DNA from: Protonemura montana
Taxonomy: Eukaryota > Arthropoda > Insecta > Plecoptera > Nemouridae
Direction: 5' to 3'
Length of the DNA stretch: 64,000 bases
NCBI GenBank assembly: GCA_947568835.1
Contig: OX387604.1
Span: 25,449,076-25,513,075, forward strand
Both the position numbers and the translations under genes were made by a program. The notes under the pieces are model-generated. The model saw only the letters and a program-made list of their open reading frames with translations. It did no database searches and had not been told where the DNA came from. This document shows positions 14,001-29,000 of the stretch, in pieces. The stretch's first letter is position 1; the number at the start of each line of letters is the position of its first letter.

Positions 14001-17000
14001 AGATGGTAACATAAGTAAGTCTAACAAACAGAGAAGCCATTAGTCGAATATTTCCTATCTACGCCGCGATGGGGTGCTTTTCTGTGTGGGTGCGATGCTG
14101 GGGGGGTTGGGGTTTTAGGTTGGGGGACTGCTTTTATTTCTACTCGTGGTCACTTGCAACCTGATTCCTACTGAATACACGTCAACGTCTATATTGACTG
14201 GAACGTCGTCTCACTGGAAAGGTATTGGGACAGTCAGTCATTCGGGCATGACGTACTACATCCAAATCATATTTTTCTTTTATTTGTGCTATTCTCTATG
14301 TATTAGGCAGCCCACCGAGAAGATTTATATTTCTTTTATTCACAGAAGAAACAAATACTTGTTAAACTTTTTAAAACAGCACAGGTTATTAATCACGCTA
14401 AGACTCATTAGCATATTGCGCTGTCATCACCTGCATTTGTAGCATTCGCAGTTCGTAGCAGCGATTTTAATTTTAATTTTTTAAAGTTCGTTGGAAGAGC
14501 TGATATGTGATATGCCAATTGCTTTAATCGTGGTGGTCGTCTCCCGTATCAATCTCCCCCCCCCCCCCCCCCCCCACCAGCACCACGCCCCACCGGGGCA
14601 GGGTACAGGAACACAGTGCGTACGCCGCACAGCCATGTGATTTATCTAATTGCCCAGGGGAACCAATTACCGTGGTCGGGATTGTCAACGGCTGGCGGGC
14701 GCGATATGTCCTAGCAATAGAGCTTACCGCTCACCGCTCACCGCTCACCGATACCGCTCATAGCACTTGGTGACTTCTGTTAAAAGCTGGGCGATGAAAT
14801 GAATAAGTGTCACTTTTGGTCTGTCAATACTCGAGATTTTTTAGCGGTTTCGCATTAAAAAATGTTGACGTTTTAAAGTTTGCTCTGAAAGTACTGATTT
14901 GTTTCTTTTGCTAAATAGAAACGATTCGAATGACAAACTGCATCAGGCAGGTGGAATCAAGATTCTGGCCATAAAAGAATTCTTAGTTTCTTTTTAGTTT
15001 GATCGTGAAAACGAGAGAACGCGAATGCGGAAAGAAATAATTTTAATAAAATTGCAGAAAATTTCCGCTCAGTTACCGTCTTCATTTGTTAAGTGAACGT
15101 AAAAAATATTCGACGAAATAATTTCTAGAATACAATTCGGTGTGCTTAGGTCCCCTATTTCCCCTTGTAATTCCACACCCCATCCCCTAACCTCCCTTAC
15201 AATGACGAATTCTTGTTTGAGCAGTGTCACACTTTCGTGGGGATTTTCCCATCCTTCTTTAGACAATAATATTATATTTTTGCAGGAAATTACGACGGCT
15301 AGTTTTGAGAGCACCAATATTTGAACTTTGCTAATGTATTAGTGAAGGTGTCATCCCTGTTTTTTTAGCAGACAGTCTCTCAAAGAAATACGGTGGACAT
15401 AAAATGAAATGGCTGGCGATATTAGCCTTGGAGTTGGGGGAATGAATGGTACCAATTTCAAAGAAAAAATGTATTCAAAAAGAATGAGGTGGAATGATTC
15501 GGAAATTAGCAAAAAAGCACAAAGTTCTTTGATAAGTTTCAGAAAAGTGTCGCGTAGTTTGATAATAATTATTAATCTAGCGGACATTGAGAGTTAATAA
15601 AAGAAGGGTTAGATCCTGGTTGTAGCGTCTTTAAACATTCTTAAATAACGAATGAGTTTTTTCACCAGTCAACCATGAACCGTGATACTTTCTGTGATAT
15701 TATTTCCCATTTCTAATTAGAAAAAGGGTTATGTGTTTTACATTTATATTACAAAATATACGTAGAGCTGCGTTTTGAATTTCCATTGAAAATTTTGTTA
15801 CATTTTCGAATTATGGAATCCATTAGTGTAGTTTCACTTTGAAGTTTTGAGCGAGATCGGAACAGAGAACGTAATTCGTGATGGAAGATCGTCATGCATT
15901 TTACTGGAGGGAAGAATGAGAAGAGGAAATAGAGAAAATAAGGGGAAAATAGGGGAAATGAGGAAACAGATGAGTGAATGTCGTGATAGCAATAGAATTA
16001 CCTACCCATCGCCATGAAAGAAAATGGAAGAAAATAGTATTTAAAGGAATTGCCAGTTTTAAATGGTCCGTGAAATGATAGCAAGTCTGTTCGAATTATG
16101 AGCATGTAATCGACTTTTCCTCAGAAGGAAGACCATAACGAAATTAAACCCGGAAATATGGAAGAAACTTGGAGTATGGTTTTTCGTTGGTTTTCGAGAG
16201 CAGAAACTGCAATTGGCTTTTCCAAGCAAATTATAAAACGCTCCGAGACGAGCCACTTTCTGCTTGTAACTATCACCATTATGAGTTTCAACCCTTTCCG
16301 CGAAACGGAGTTAGTATTACTGTTATTGATAATTAGAATTAGATTAAATGGGGGAGACTAAATGAAGCAAGCTGACTTTAAATGCGCTTTAAAATACGGA
16401 AGGGAGATATTTAAAAACCTGTTCATGTCATTGACAGAGAAACAACATGATACTACGATGAAAAAATGAGTATATCCCTGCCATCAATCTAAATAATACC
16501 CAAATCCAAAAATCTATCTAACCCCTTTCGGTTATTTTTACACTTTTGACACGTTCCAATCCCCCTCTCCACATTTCCACATATTTGACTCCATCCCGGG
16601 TATTTTGAATTCATTTGTATATTAGTCAATGTTGATCGAGCACGGTTTGGAATTGAGTTTTCTGTCACACATGACAGCGATTGGATTTGACTGTAACACG
16701 CAACAATTCCCTACAACGTAACATCTCCAGCCTCCATCTACTCCTCATTTGCATTTACTCCACCGAATTGTCATTTTTATGTGTTTTAAACTCTTTTCAA
16801 AAACCTCGGTACAAAATGCCTGCTTTCTTAACACAGTGTTTAACGCGTTCCTTCAATCAGTTATTTCATATAATTGTTATTTACTTAGCATTTTAATTAA
16901 CTAATTTTATTAAAACTTATGTCTCCGAAATATTTTCACAGAAAACTATTTTGATGCGACATAGAACTAGAAAATCAGTTTGCTTTTTGATACAGGAGTC

Positions 17001-20000
17001 ATATTCATTAATTATTGAATTGATATAAGCGCAGTTATTTGAATAATTAAACTTTGCAAGTACAACTTAAAAATCATGGTAAATCCATGAAACTGCGCTG
17101 GTCCATGGCGGCTGTGCTGGTGGATGCAGACACGCAGGGGTGGCATAGAGTAGGGCACAGCGTAGGGCACAGCGTAGGGCACAGCGTAGGGCACAGAGTA
17201 GGGGGGCTTGCATAGCATATCGCCCAGGACAGATTGCACGACGGTTAAGTCTGTCATCAATGGACCCAATATGATCTAATCTCACCGCGTAAATGCATGT
17301 GTGTTCGCGCGATTTTCAACACCGTTACTATCAGTGTTGGGATCAATTTTAGAATCATAATGTTATCATATTCGTGATCCTTAGGGAACTGTTTAACAAA
17401 CGGCTGGAATGGGGGACGGGGAGTTGATTCGGCAAGTCAACATATATCAATTATATGCGATAAATTAACATATGAATTCACGTAGATCGATTGCATTGCA
17501 TTTCTACATTCAGATAACATTGTCAAAATTACCTGTTTTAAATGTATTTATGAACTGATCGTGAACTAGAAAGAACATTTGATCCAATTATTTAGTAACC
17601 AAAATTCATATGCGATCCAGATCCATTTCGATCATATCCAAAATGTCAGAGAATAGTTAACCATTCTCAGATGAGCCAGAGAATTAAACACACATTTTAG
17701 CACTTCATTACATCCCAGTTATTTCGTGTGTACGCCTCAAGAAACATTTCGCAATGTTCACAATGCATTAATTGTTTTATACTTGACAAGCATGCATTCG
17801 CTGACTAATTTACCATAATATACCTTCGCTTTGGCTGGTGTACTGAATGATGTTCAATAAAGTAAAGACTCACTACTCGAGTCTGTTGGCACCAGATGTG
17901 TAATGAAAAGGCCACTGGTGTCTAGCTTCCGTTTGAAGTCCAGTGGACTCCCTGGTGTCTCCATCTAGTCAACTAACTAGGGAGGACATCCTCAAAGTGA
18001 ACGTATTACGTCATTTCACAGCTATATATTGGCTTGTTTGACGCGACCAGATTTTGTTAGCTGTTGATCCCTTTTGTTTTCTCTACCCTCAGAATCTCCA
18101 CAAGCGGGTTAAAAAAACCAAAACCAAATAAGTAGTATGATGTGCAGTGCAGGTGTAATGACAATTTCCCGTTTTAGTTTTTACAGAGTATATTTTGAAG
18201 TTTACTTTTTATGACCGAGTGTCCGAATTATAACTGCCAAGCGTTGACCGCTCCTTATTATAAAGAAGCTGAGACACTGGTTTTAAATCCTGTATGCCCT
18301 GTCGCAGCCGATTCGGACTTTTTCATTTTCAAACTTTTGGGCGCATGATTCGGACATTAGCAATATTGCAGGGCGCCTCACGACGGTCACCCACCCCCAG
18401 GCTCCGACTATTCCCTTTTTTTGCCCCATTCCAGATGCAAGCTTCTACGTCTACCATCAAATATAAAGGAACGGTTGTGAGTTTTAAGCACAGATCAGCG
18501 CTACCTTTTGGCAGAATCTTGCACTGCTTTCAGGACTTGCAAATTTTTTCCTATTTATCTAATTCGATTATTAGAAACCAGAGTCACTTGAGCTATGAAT
18601 CGGGACTCGGAACTTGGCCTGGGCTCGATCGCCCGCCCTCCACCACAAGAAGCAAACGCGTTTATCACAGAGCTACGTACGACAGACGGAGAATACGGGA
18701 AATAAAACAACTAAAATGCTTACGATCCAAAGAAGCCAGTATCTTGTTACTTATCGTTGGATTTCAGCAATTTATATATATTATAAAACTAGCTTACTTC
18801 AAAGCCTGTTCCGTTGTCGAGTGCTTAGGCTGTCTAATGCAAGTGCAAATGCATCGTGAGTACGCTACGCTCATAAAAAAAGCATATAATATACTTAATG
18901 CTAAAGACATTAAACGCTTGTACATTTAAAATGAGTATTATGTAACATCGCTAACACATAACGTAGCCAAGAATAAAGTCACATCTTTAAAGACCAAAAA
19001 TAAAATATCTTCAAAAAAAATTACAGTTATCTGTTCATCCACCTGAAAAATTAAAAAAAATCAAATTTCACACAATTCTTATTTCTGATTACTTTTGTCT
19101 TCATCTCTGTTTAAAGTCATCTTCCAATCTAATGCACAACAACCCCTAAGGTATAAATAAAATTCTATAAAAGTATGTTATTTAATTTGAAACAGTTCCA
19201 AATATCTAGTCTGAAGTCTCTCAGTTGGTCCAATCTCCCTACGATGCTCACATCTTGCGCTTGGTGGGTAATTCTCTTGCCTCGATTCAGGAGCACACAG
19301 TTGAGCAAACACAATTCTCATAATATTCCGAAAGTGTTAGCAAGGATCCGCCCGCACCTTTGCCTTTATATCAAAGCATTTCTCACCCTCTGCGTGAGTA
19401 CAACCCCTTCCGTAGCTGCTTTCAGGTACAGGTTTATTAGGGACATGAGCCACCTCGAATTTAATGTTTTGCTAGAATATGCAATGAATCTAACAGAGGA
19501 GAAGTGTCCATTGTCCATTGTCCATTCCATTCTGTGTACGTCCAAATGACAATCACAATCATTGTCTAGCCTTATCACCAACACACCATTATTCGAACGC
19601 TGATTGGTGATTATATTCAATAAAAAAAAAACACTTTTAACCCTTTTATAACGGTCAAAGTAGACAGTGATTTTATGAATGTGCTATGAAAAATGAATTA
19701 AATTTGTGGGTACAATTGAGTATTGGTACAATAAGAGACACAAATACTATGAAGAATATAACAATTGGGACACAAGGAGATGAACTAAGTTTTCTTCTGA
19801 CGCATTTTTTACCAGTTGTAAAGACCCAAAAGTTAAAATACCATTTGATTCAGTGAATGCAGAGCGTTACGCAATGCCATACAAATTGATAATAATCATA
19901 GTACACTAATGCAGTTGGTAGTAATTGAAAAGTTACCTTTAAACGATTGGCAAACGTTTGTACCAGGCACGGTGACATAAAAATGAACTCTTGGTTCGAT

Positions 20001-23000
20001 GCCGACTAAAAGGAACGTGTCTACCCGATTTATGCTTCGACCTGTGAAGGCGTCGTTCCGCTTTTCAAGATTAGACGCTGTGAAGATGTTTTCAAATGAC
20101 ATAGACATACCACACGAATCTACGCAAATCTGCTTGTTGCGTCTTCCTAGAGAAACACCCTTAAAATGTGATATAAATGAAACGTAACTAGAAGCTGTTT
20201 AAAATGAATATTATTGAAATTGTTCATTTCGTGGGGTTGTCTTTGGCACAAAACGCAATGTAAGCAGTGTGCCCAATGCACGGAGGGTGTATCACGTGCT
20301 CTAATATTAAAGGGGATATAATTCCCTTGTTGAAATGCACCCTTAACATTACAGGCCAATTTCTGGATGGTTAGTCTACTTATTGGATGAGCAACAGGAA
20401 GCGGATCACGCACGGGTGATTCTTGTATTTGGTTAGCCTCAGCGATTTATTTGCCATAAAATAATTTGGTTGTAATTTTTTAAGCTTGCTTGTGCGAATT
20501 CCACGTGGAATGATTGATGAAATAGGTTGGGATAGAAAGGGGAATATGATTGGAGAAATAATTCGGGAAAAAATTGATATTTTAAATGCTTTTTAAGTGC
20601 TCTTTTTCTTTGTTTAAAAGTACGGGCATTCTTTTTTTTACTGGCCTTGAGAAAGATTTCCCGTTACAAAGCCTGATAAACCTGGATAGTGCGTGAGTCC
20701 ATGCGTTTTATAAAGGTATTTATAAAAAGAACAAATCAACGAGTAGTTGAAAATATATTAAATAGCTTCGATTCCAGTAATTTAAATAATTTGCCAAGGA
20801 TTTAGAAATTAGAATTTTATGGAATCGACCTACAAATCGAAAGCGTTTGCAAAATATGTGTGCTATGCAAGCTACCTACAATTGTTATTGCCCTTGGGTG
20901 ACATAGCCCTAACGTATTGTAAAAATGTACCGATAAGATTGATAAGGAATTGCTGTTAGAGTTCTCTTATACGATGTAATTTACTTGAAGACTTTAGCTA
21001 AAATATCACTGCTAAATACCGAAATGCCGAAATGCTGATCTGCGTCTTAGGTGGTTGTTTCTCGCAAGAGCCACATCTTAGATTACTGTGGTGCGAATAA
21101 GTTATGCGATTATCGGTTTCACCAAGTCACGTAAATCTTCCGGACGAGTTGAATGATGGGAATTAAGGGAAGAAAGGGACGATCATGCCGAAGGGCCCAT
21201 TCCGTATCTCCTGGAATGTTGTCGGGAATTTGCACGGGTTTTTGATAGCATCACATAACGCATACACAAACATAGGTATATAGAGAAGCACCTTCCTCAC
21301 ACTTTTCACTATTTCAAGACAGGAGTGTAATGTCACATACCTACATAAACCAATATTTGGGGCATGCTTTGCAACTTCTTGCTTTCCATATGACAGCATT
21401 TCTGTGATATTCCAGTTCTTGTTTTCCCATTTCATTGCTTTGTGAGACAAACTAACGAAATTATAAAAACGTTAAAAGTTTCACAAATCATTTGACATTG
21501 TAAAAAAAGAGCGCAGATTCTATTTCGTGCAAAACTTAATCTCCTGTCAAATGAAGCTATAGTCAAATTACAATTTCATATCATTAGTCAGAACAAGAGT
21601 CATATTCCAACATTATTGACTTATTGAGAGGAAATCCTGCGTTCACTTTTATCTACCATCATAAAATTTAAAATACGTCCTGAAAATTGAACCTTATTTT
21701 TCTTCGATCACTCGGCTGGCAATGTCCTGATTTTTCATTCTCTCGGGGCTAATTATCAATCGCAATTGAGGGGTTCCAGACTTTCAAACCGACGAGGAAA
21801 GTAGATAAGTAAAGAGATGTGAGAGCTAGGGAGAGAGAAAGAGAAAGAGAGTCGGAGAGAATACAGAGAAGAAATGATTGAAGCATGACAAATTTTATCA
21901 TCTTTGGTTCGATTCACATGATGGGTCCTATCTCCGGCTTGACCAAACCACACCGGAGAACGCGGGCCAAAAATATTTCAGCATTGAGTATGATCCGGAT
22001 CTTACGCGTGGTTAGGGGAAATTTATCTTTCCATGCGGACAACTAAAAATATTTTTCGAAAAAATATAAAATACTTTTAGCGTGTATAATATTGATCTGA
22101 TACAGAACCTTGGTGAATCTTTGTCTGGATTCTTCCACATTGATTCCCTTAAGTGAACAATATGATGTATATTCATTTTTAAAGTAGCCCTGCGGCTCTA
22201 ACTAATCACATATGCAGGCTCGATAGATCGTGCCATAATTTCTTCATTTATTTTATGTCGAATTTCTGGTACCTTTCTGCTCGGCTTCTTCCTTCGTTAT
22301 ATTTGGAGAGAGAGAGAGGATACTTGGTGGTGGAAGAGGTAGCCGAAGAGAGACACACCTATGTGGACCTTGTCTGATTAGGATTAATTGGAGGAGATGG
22401 ACCTGAAACCGAACAAGAGGTTTTTTTAAGCTTCAAGATCTGACTTTCAGATGGCTATGGATTGAAATGTTAAAAGTTGTCATCAAATGAAATAAGAGAT
22501 TTTGGTCTTGAGTCTCCTCAATGGACAAAGAAATCAGTGGTGTCTTGAAAAAATGGACGGTAAAAAATGAAATGGTTAGTCCTTATGTTATGTGGAGAGT
22601 TTAGCATGGTCGTCAAAACTGATCAACGGCAATCAACATTATGTTTTTTAGTTTCATTCCAATTAGAAATTTTACAAATCAATTGCCAACTTAGATTGGC
22701 ATTTAGATTAGATTAGATTAGATTGTATTTTATAAGAAGAAACATAAAAGTGCGATAAGATCTCAGTTGATCTCAGTTTCTGGACATATAGGGGTCGAAA
22801 CCCTGGAGGTATTGCATTTCAGAGCCAACATTAGGGTGTAAAGCAAGCAGTCGTAAACTTAGAAGCGCAATTCTCTGCGGGGTACTTTCAATTATTGTAT
22901 TGTCCACTCCCGCATTTATGGCGCAGGCTATTTTGCGCAATGCATTGTTCGCTTGTGAATTTATAGGTTTGTATCGTAGCAACTCTAGCCATGCGTTTGC

Positions 23001-26000
23001 TTGGAATGCCAGCCACTAAGTATATGTTATTTGATTTAGTATGAAAACAACGAACTAAGGCACTAGGACCTTTTGGTATGAATACACATGAAAGTTTACA
23101 CGTATTTTCAATAGATTTCTTGCAATACAATTAGATCATGTCTAAGGTATATGAGAGTGTAGAGAATGATAACTCGTAAGATTCCGTGTTCACTGGTAAT
23201 ATCACGTGAATAACGTGACACAATAGACGACATTACATTCTCTGGACGAACATTTCGAAATATATCTTTCATGCCGTCTTTTATTCAATTATGTGAAACG
23301 TTTCTTTTTGTGTGTGGAAATATATTAAATGATCTATTTCGTGAGCCAGTGAGGTGCTCGTTTTGATGGACTTTATTCTCAAACACTAATTCCCCTGATT
23401 GCTTTTCATTATTCCCACCCATCGTTCACTAGATTAGTTGTCTGTCCTTCTAACAGTTTACTTACGAAAGGTAAACCCCATACCTGAGAGTGTTGGATGG
23501 ATTTAATTTTAAAAATCAATTATGACATAGTCATAAATAGCTACTTTGGTAAGTAGCACATGCTTTTATCTATAACCATGGGATCAATAGCTAATAGAAA
23601 TACCAATAGCTGAAATGCATTTTCCATACAAATTGAAAAGAAATTAAGACCATGTCCATCTAAAACTGACGACAATCTTCGATTTGATTGTAAATCAATC
23701 TCTAATTGCACATGGAAAATTGGGGAAACAGCGTTTGTGCAGCGTTTCAAAAAAGCGATTGAAAATATTTATGAAAAAAAAATTCAGTTTCCTGTGCCGG
23801 TCCAGAGAGCTTCAGAGAGTTTGAAAATATGGGCACCAATATTAGCAAAATATGGGGGTTATATGAAAGGTTTCGAATGGAGCAGGTGCGCATTTTTAGT
23901 AGAATTACTTCAACTCGTCGTAGTGAATATATAGAAACGAATATTGGGCATATTTAAGGGGTGACTTCGATATATAAGTGCTTCTCCATAGTGCACTTCC
24001 AGTACGTTCAAGACATTCCGTTCAAGCAAATGCCTTCATCAGGTCTTGTAAGTGCCATTGCCTCTCCTCCTAGAAGGTATGCACCCAGCATCCCAAATGC
24101 GTCAGACGAACTTAAATTCACCTAACAATCATTTATTTATTAACAATATGAAGAAGAGAAAGGGACCTAACGACCATAACACCACTACACCTACCCCCTT
24201 AATATCACTTGCGAGAAAGGGGGGTTAGCAATGTGGGAAGGCAGGGGGAGAGCGAGGAAGGAAAGCGGCTGGAAAATTCAGTCTCACTTAATAGGCAAGG
24301 GTTTGAAATTATGAAATTTATGCTGATTCCACGTCTTATAGTTCTATTAGAGTTCTAATGCACACCTACCTATATCTTCGTCTCCTAGTATAGCCTATCT
24401 GCGCAAGTCGAGTATATAATTGTACTTATTCTGTATTCCGTATTCCGTAGCTAAAATCTAGCTACCCTCACAGGCCATCATCGCTACCACCTGAATAGCA
24501 TATACCATAAGCCACCTAAATAATTAGTGGGGTATTTCCTGTCTACCGCCTTATTTATTAAGTTTCGCTACAGCCGGCTCTGGGCCGGCACCAAGCCAGT
24601 AGTAGTTTCGAAGTTCGCGAGCTGTGCACTGCAATAGCTCGTAATCCGCCGAGACGCGCAAGTCCAATAATTATCTTCATATCTTAGGCCAAAACGTAAT
24701 CCCATATTCACTAATTATTTATGATCAGTTCACGTACACGTTAAGATTCGAAACGCTCCAAAATTATATCTGCAAATCAGTTCTAACAAAGGCAAGACAG
24801 ACGTAATGCATTAAACAGAAATTGATTTAAGATTTATTGAGATGCATTCGCACGCTTTATCGAGAAAACGGATGAAAATTAATTAATAGTGCCATGGTTG
24901 TCTTTGAAGTCGTATTGTCTACCTGTGAAACTAATAATTAAATAGAGATTCCTCTGACAAGTAATTTTATTGTGCTGGTCTTAGGGTCACCTCACCACTG
25001 AACATATATCTTAGTGTACCTGAGTACACCACAGTGACGAGAATGCAGTATCGGTAATCGGTAGCTTTGAAGTAGATACATCAGAAGGTACAAACAGAAG
25101 ATGCTGCAAGTTTCTGAGCTGTACATGTCTTCCTAGGTTTCAAGCGTATTCGATTTCGTCTCAAAAGGCAATACTTTTTGAACTAGAATGGTCAAGTCTT
25201 AGAGAAGGGTGGTCAAGTCTTATGGGGGTGGAGGGTAACTATCTCTGTAGTTGGAGCACTTCTTCTCCGCTTGCAAGTGTCATTGAAGTGTTCTAGATTA
25301 ATTAATGTTGAATCCTAGACTGAGAAACGAACTTGGTGGTGGTTTTGTCCTGCCTTGGCTAGTGGTCATTTTAATTGACTATGGGTGATTGCGTAAATTT
25401 TAAATGATCCACCATACTTCCTGGCAGTTTGCTTGCTACATCTCATTAGTGTTTAGAGCTTCCAAATTCGTACGTGGCAAATTCTTGAATGAAATGCTCA
25501 CCGCAGAGATTCGGATCTTATTTCATTCGTGTTCGATTTTAATCCATTTTTAAAGCAGATAGAAAAAACTATTTATTGACGGTTTCTTTTGTAAAATTCT
25601 TTTGGTAGACCGCAATCTTTTGATTTGACTTACTCTTAGAAGTGAATAGTTAAAAATTTAATAACTTATCACTTGGATATCTTAATCTTTTGACGACTTC
25701 GGACTTATTTCCGAACCAGTTTCTCAAAGACCACACAATGGTTAGTGGAGAAGCAAGTCCATTAACTTCTTTAACAACCAACAAGAAGAAGCTAAGAGGA
25801 GCAACGTCAACGTCATTTTGCACTTTGCCTTCATCGATGTAACACGTAAAACTTAAACGTCCAATTTGGAATCGCGTTTAACACGGTGTGCCACTGGCAG
25901 AGGCATTCTATCGAATAAGATCCAACAAGAATAACACTGGTAGTGCAAGTGTCGAAGAGCTTTAGGGCATGAGATTTAGTCCTGGTCCCAACCAAGTGAA

Positions 26001-29000
26001 ATCAACCCTTTATCATTTATCAACCCCCTCAGTTTCACGCTCTGAAGATGAAATACATTTTGTCATGCCGTTATAATCCTGATTTACATTAAAGAGCCGA
26101 GAAAAGCGCTATATTTTGATGGAAGATTCAGACAAAGGGTGTGGACAATTTTGTTCATGTCAAATGTACGGAGCTAAAATAAGGGATTTATGTATAACGC
26201 CATTACCCCAACACTTTTACAACAGTTACTCGAGATGTAAAATTAGAAGTTGGTGCATAATTCAAGCCTTATTCTGGATCTTATCAAACTATTTCTATGT
26301 GTTGGTGGTTCTTACGAACTGACCGGCAACCTGCTTCTTCTGGTACTTAATTATTAGTCTTAAATATATATTACAATGGCCCTTGTACGATATTAATTCT
26401 GGTAGAAAGCATATTGATTTTCTTCCACGCATAGAACAATTAATAAGCAGCTGTATTCTGGATTTTCACACGACACAGACAAAATTATAAGCAATGGAAT
26501 TCACGAATGTATACCTACTATATGAATTAAATTATTCATTGACAGGAAATATGAATAAAATAATAATAACAATTTCTGTAATGTAGATCAGCTAATATTG
26601 CAGGTATGATATTGTGAATAATAATATGATACAAGTCTTCTAGTATCTTCGTAATTGTTATGAAAGGCAGACACGACATTCACGCAACTCATAAATATGT
26701 TTAGCAGAGCAAAATACCTCCATATGTATTCTGAGTTCATAAATCCCAAAGAGCCGGAGAACTCCCCGGTTATTACTGCAAATCTATTATTATAATCAAA
26801 CAATAGCCACTTTAAAAATACGAAAGTGATTTCAATCGATATCAATAATTGCACTGCAATTTAACAATTTCCCTTTGATGTTGTCCTTCTCACGCTTAAA
26901 CTAATTGACGGCTAACAAAATTAACTTCCAAAAAACAAGTTATTTTTTATTTTAAATCGGCACGTGTTTTATGAAGAACGTTTTCAAAATTATTAATCGA
27001 GTTTCTGTAGAGCATACCGAAATATTCCATCGCTCACGTATATATCTTGGTTCGTAATTTCAATTAGTATTCTTTTCTTTCTTATGTTTGTCGCTGGGTT
27101 TTCATATCTTGTGTCAATAGCAATCAAAATCAGTAAAGCTTCTGTCCACGGGACCTGGACTACCCCTGCCCCGGCCCCATCTTCAATACCACGAGCCACC
27201 GTAGCTGCTCAGCAATAAGAGATTGTTTGAATAAAAACAGCCCGTGCTCAGCTTAGCTCAAACCGAATTTCAAATCAACCATCCATCAACAAGAAAATAA
27301 TTTCATGACTGAAGAGAACACGTTTCAATTGTTTCTTTAGATACCTACAGTCATACTCGTGTCCACTCGCCTTATTTAAAGGATTACAATAGAAATGAAA
27401 AAAAAATGTATTATTTCAAAAAGTTGTAACCATCAAGCGTTTTTTCTTTGCCCATACAAACATAATAAACACAACAAGAAAAAAAAAACTCGACTTTGTA
27501 GAAAAAGCAAGTGTCCCGAAGGTAAAATGTTTTTCTGGGCGAAGCGTATTGCGGCGTTCCGTATATTTTCTTACTCGCCTTCTCGAAGCAAACGTACACC
27601 AACTTAAGGTATATTTCTCTGTCCACTTTCAATAATAATTGTTAAGGAAACATTGGCGTGTGTTTGTAAAGAAGTGCTGCATAGGAATCAACTTACTACT
27701 CGTCATGGCTCAAGATCGATTATTTTCCAATCAATTGGTTCACCTGTTGGAAACCCTTTGTTAAATAAACAAGCAGCATGTCTGTTGGATATTGCGTCCG
27801 TCCTCACTGAGCTATGGTTTGATGGGGCGCGTACTTTCAGCAAATTCAACCAGAGTGTTCGGTCGCGCTCTCGATCATCAATTCATTGCAAATAGAGGCT
27901 GAAGTTAAATCAACAGGCAGCGAGCGGCAAACGGACCATCCCAAAGGACCAATTAGAATGGAAAAAGAAACAAAACACACAAACACATAGGTGAAATTAA
28001 TTTAAAGGTGCGCGGTAGAATTAGATTCCCCACGATTCATCATCTCCACCTACTAGCGAAGACTCATCATTGAGTGGCGGCGGCGGCGACGGCGACGGCG
28101 GAGCTGTTTTTGTAGGAAGGAAATTGACCACGAGATGTTTGGATTCAAAAAATGATCGGCTCTATTGTCCACTCCTATTGTTTGTTCTACCGGTCGGCCA
28201 GTGTCTAAGAGTAATATACTGATTAATGCGTTTTTTGTGGGAATGTTTTTATCTGATTTCTTGGCACTGAATCATAATAACAGGGACGTGCCACTTTTTT
28301 TTAAATCGATGAATTTGTACATCTTTCTGGTTCATTACAAAAGGTAGATTATTGAACAACGGCTGATTATCTCAAACAAAATCCTGCTCCCTGGAAAGCT
28401 GTAAATATCTAGAGACGCCAGTATTTCGATATAGTCTGTAACGGGCATGAAGCGGGTTAACTAAGGGTTAACTACGAGGTTAAAAGCTGGGAGAGAACAC
28501 TACTTCAGCTTGTAGTTTGTGCCAGGTGTTCTGATTCTCTGTCTCCTCTAATATGCATGTCTTGCAACCTATGTCGTCAATATGTGCTGTGTGCAGGGTC
28601 TTGCTTAGAATATTAGACATAAAGACGTGCTCCAGAAATTTGCCTCCCTTCTTATAACGTTTCAGCAGTTTTAGTGGTGTATCCCAGCTACAGCAATAGC
28701 AATATAATGTTGTGGTGTGTACTGGGTAGTAGGTACTGTGTGGGTATGGTATAATAGATCTGGTTGGACCAAACACCGCCACTCAGTATGTCCAGTATTC
28801 ATTAGAGCAATTAAGAGTGAGTTACAGACAATGGCAACAGCAGATGCGAAAGCCTTGCGTAATTGCAAGGAAGCGATTTGCATCTTGATGGATATAGCCT
28901 TTCTCACTTACTATCCTTTATTGGCTTTATATCCATTACATTTCCATCTCTAAAACAATTTGAAAGTCAGTGTTACCTATCTTTAGATTTGTGTAACGGT

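Noticed and set aside
21905-21920. GGTTCGATTCA resembling a tRNA box B
   Set aside because: No box A lies at a suitable distance upstream and no cloverleaf can be drawn.
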